64,000 nt of DNA from Holophagales bacterium (GTDB lineage: Bacteria; Acidobacteriota; Thermoanaerobaculia; Multivoradales; Multivoraceae), in assembly GCA_009837885.1 (NCBI GenBank), contig VXSP01000043.1, forward strand, positions 101,898 to 165,897, in the 5' to 3' direction. The notes below the pieces were generated by a model that was given only the letters and a program-made list of their open reading frames with translations, ran no database searches and had not been told where the DNA came from. Positions 63,851-64,000 of this stretch are shown piece after piece (within the stretch, counting starts at the first letter, position 1; each line of letters opens with the position of its first letter). Made by a program: the position numbers and the translations under genes.

Positions 63851-63890
63851 CGCCGCGCGGAGCGCCGGCGTGGAGCGGGAGACGGGATTC
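63831..63890. repeat. Perfect 25-bp inverted repeat of the tRNA-Gly 3' end
   Basis: Positions 63831-63855 (the tRNA-Gly T-arm 3' half, acceptor 3' strand, CCA and five more bases) are the exact reverse complement of 63866-63890, with a 10-base loop. A further direct partial copy, GAATCCCGTCTCCC, lies at 63947-63960. The hairpin could end tRNA transcription or mark a mobile-element footprint. Confidence 0.85.
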
Positions 63891-63906
63891 GGCGATCGGC
63901 GCGCGT

Positions 63907-63927
63907 CTCGCGCGCAGAGCGCGCGAG
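63907..63927. repeat. Nine-base-pair GC-rich hairpin near the window end
   Basis: CTCGCGCGC at 63907-63915 pairs fully with GCGCGCGAG at 63919-63927 around the loop AGA. It lies between the inverted and the direct partial copies of the tRNA-Gly end. Apart from these repeats, 63851-64000 holds no gene that I can see. Confidence 0.6.
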
Positions 63928-64000
63928 GAAGCGCGTCTCGGCCAGCGAATCCCGTCTCCCTCTTGCTGACGCCGTGACACCGCCGGCTCCAGGCGAGTGT

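Noticed and set aside
63723..63980. Minus-strand ORF of 85 codons across tRNA-Tyr and tRNA-Gly
   Set aside because: It is the antisense of two tRNA genes; the 'GFEPA'-type peptide is the well-known false translation of tRNA T-arms.

Overview
The window is a dense, high-GC bacterial chromosome segment that reads as a core-genome backbone with a few accessory patches. No rRNA, phage module or CRISPR array is visible. The mix of a larE-larB pair, a eukaryote-type adenylosuccinate lyase, a eukaryote/archaea-like ITPase, an alpha-2-macroglobulin/PBP1C pair, a peptide-type ABC system and an IspD-IspF fusion suggests a Gram-negative, heterotrophic, possibly Acidobacteriota-like organism. This placement is inference; no 16S gene is present to settle it. 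Start codons are often TTG or GTG, and many neighbouring genes overlap by 4 bases.

Layout: 1-3757 holds the end of an M16-type peptidase gene, gcvT-gcvH, a small membrane protein and larE-larB. 3811-8575 on the minus strand is an ABC transporter operon (binding lipoprotein, two permeases, no ATPase) ending in queA. 8593-17960 is a tightly packed envelope operon: histidine kinase, giant alpha-2-macroglobulin, PBP1C. 17988-21411 carries rplU-rpmA-obgE-nadD-rsfS, a ThiS-like protein and tRNA-Lys and tRNA-Leu. 21476-29338 is the proteostasis block tig-clpP-clpX-lon, then engB and rho. 29368-32732 has a DUF362 protein and an O-antigen-ligase-like membrane protein. 32746-37001 (minus) has a GGDEF protein, a compact two-gene operon of unknown secreted and membrane proteins, and an orphan molybdopterin oxidoreductase. 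37095-42755 is ksgA, ftsK, fmt and rsmB, followed by HU with its own strong promoter. 43431-47504 carries a glycosyltransferase, moaC, a NamZ-like DUF1343 protein and serA. 47530-50427 is an accessory patch with a lone tyrosine recombinase and two unknown genes. 50536-55884 has a GT-C-type membrane transferase and, on the minus strand, the operon argF-purB-rlpA. 56012-63538 is ITPase, coaE (minus), then rplM-rpsI-rpsB-tsf-pyrH-frr-ispDF-rlmB. The window ends in tRNA-Thr, tRNA-Tyr and tRNA-Gly, an order that in many bacteria leads into tuf.

The unusual signals are mostly small-scale DNA rearrangements at gene edges. They include a duplicated clpP start region with a 17-codon decoy ORF; a duplicated lon stop region; a duplicated, self-complementary Shine-Dalgarno repeat before a cysteine-rich secreted protein gene; a 25-bp perfect inverted copy of the tRNA-Gly 3' end; and a 17-bp inverted repeat with extensions before ispDF. 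At protein level, ribosomal protein S2 has a 108-residue acidic tail without a basic residue, Lon has a lysine-rich linker, and the ITPase has Glu at the usual catalytic Asp.
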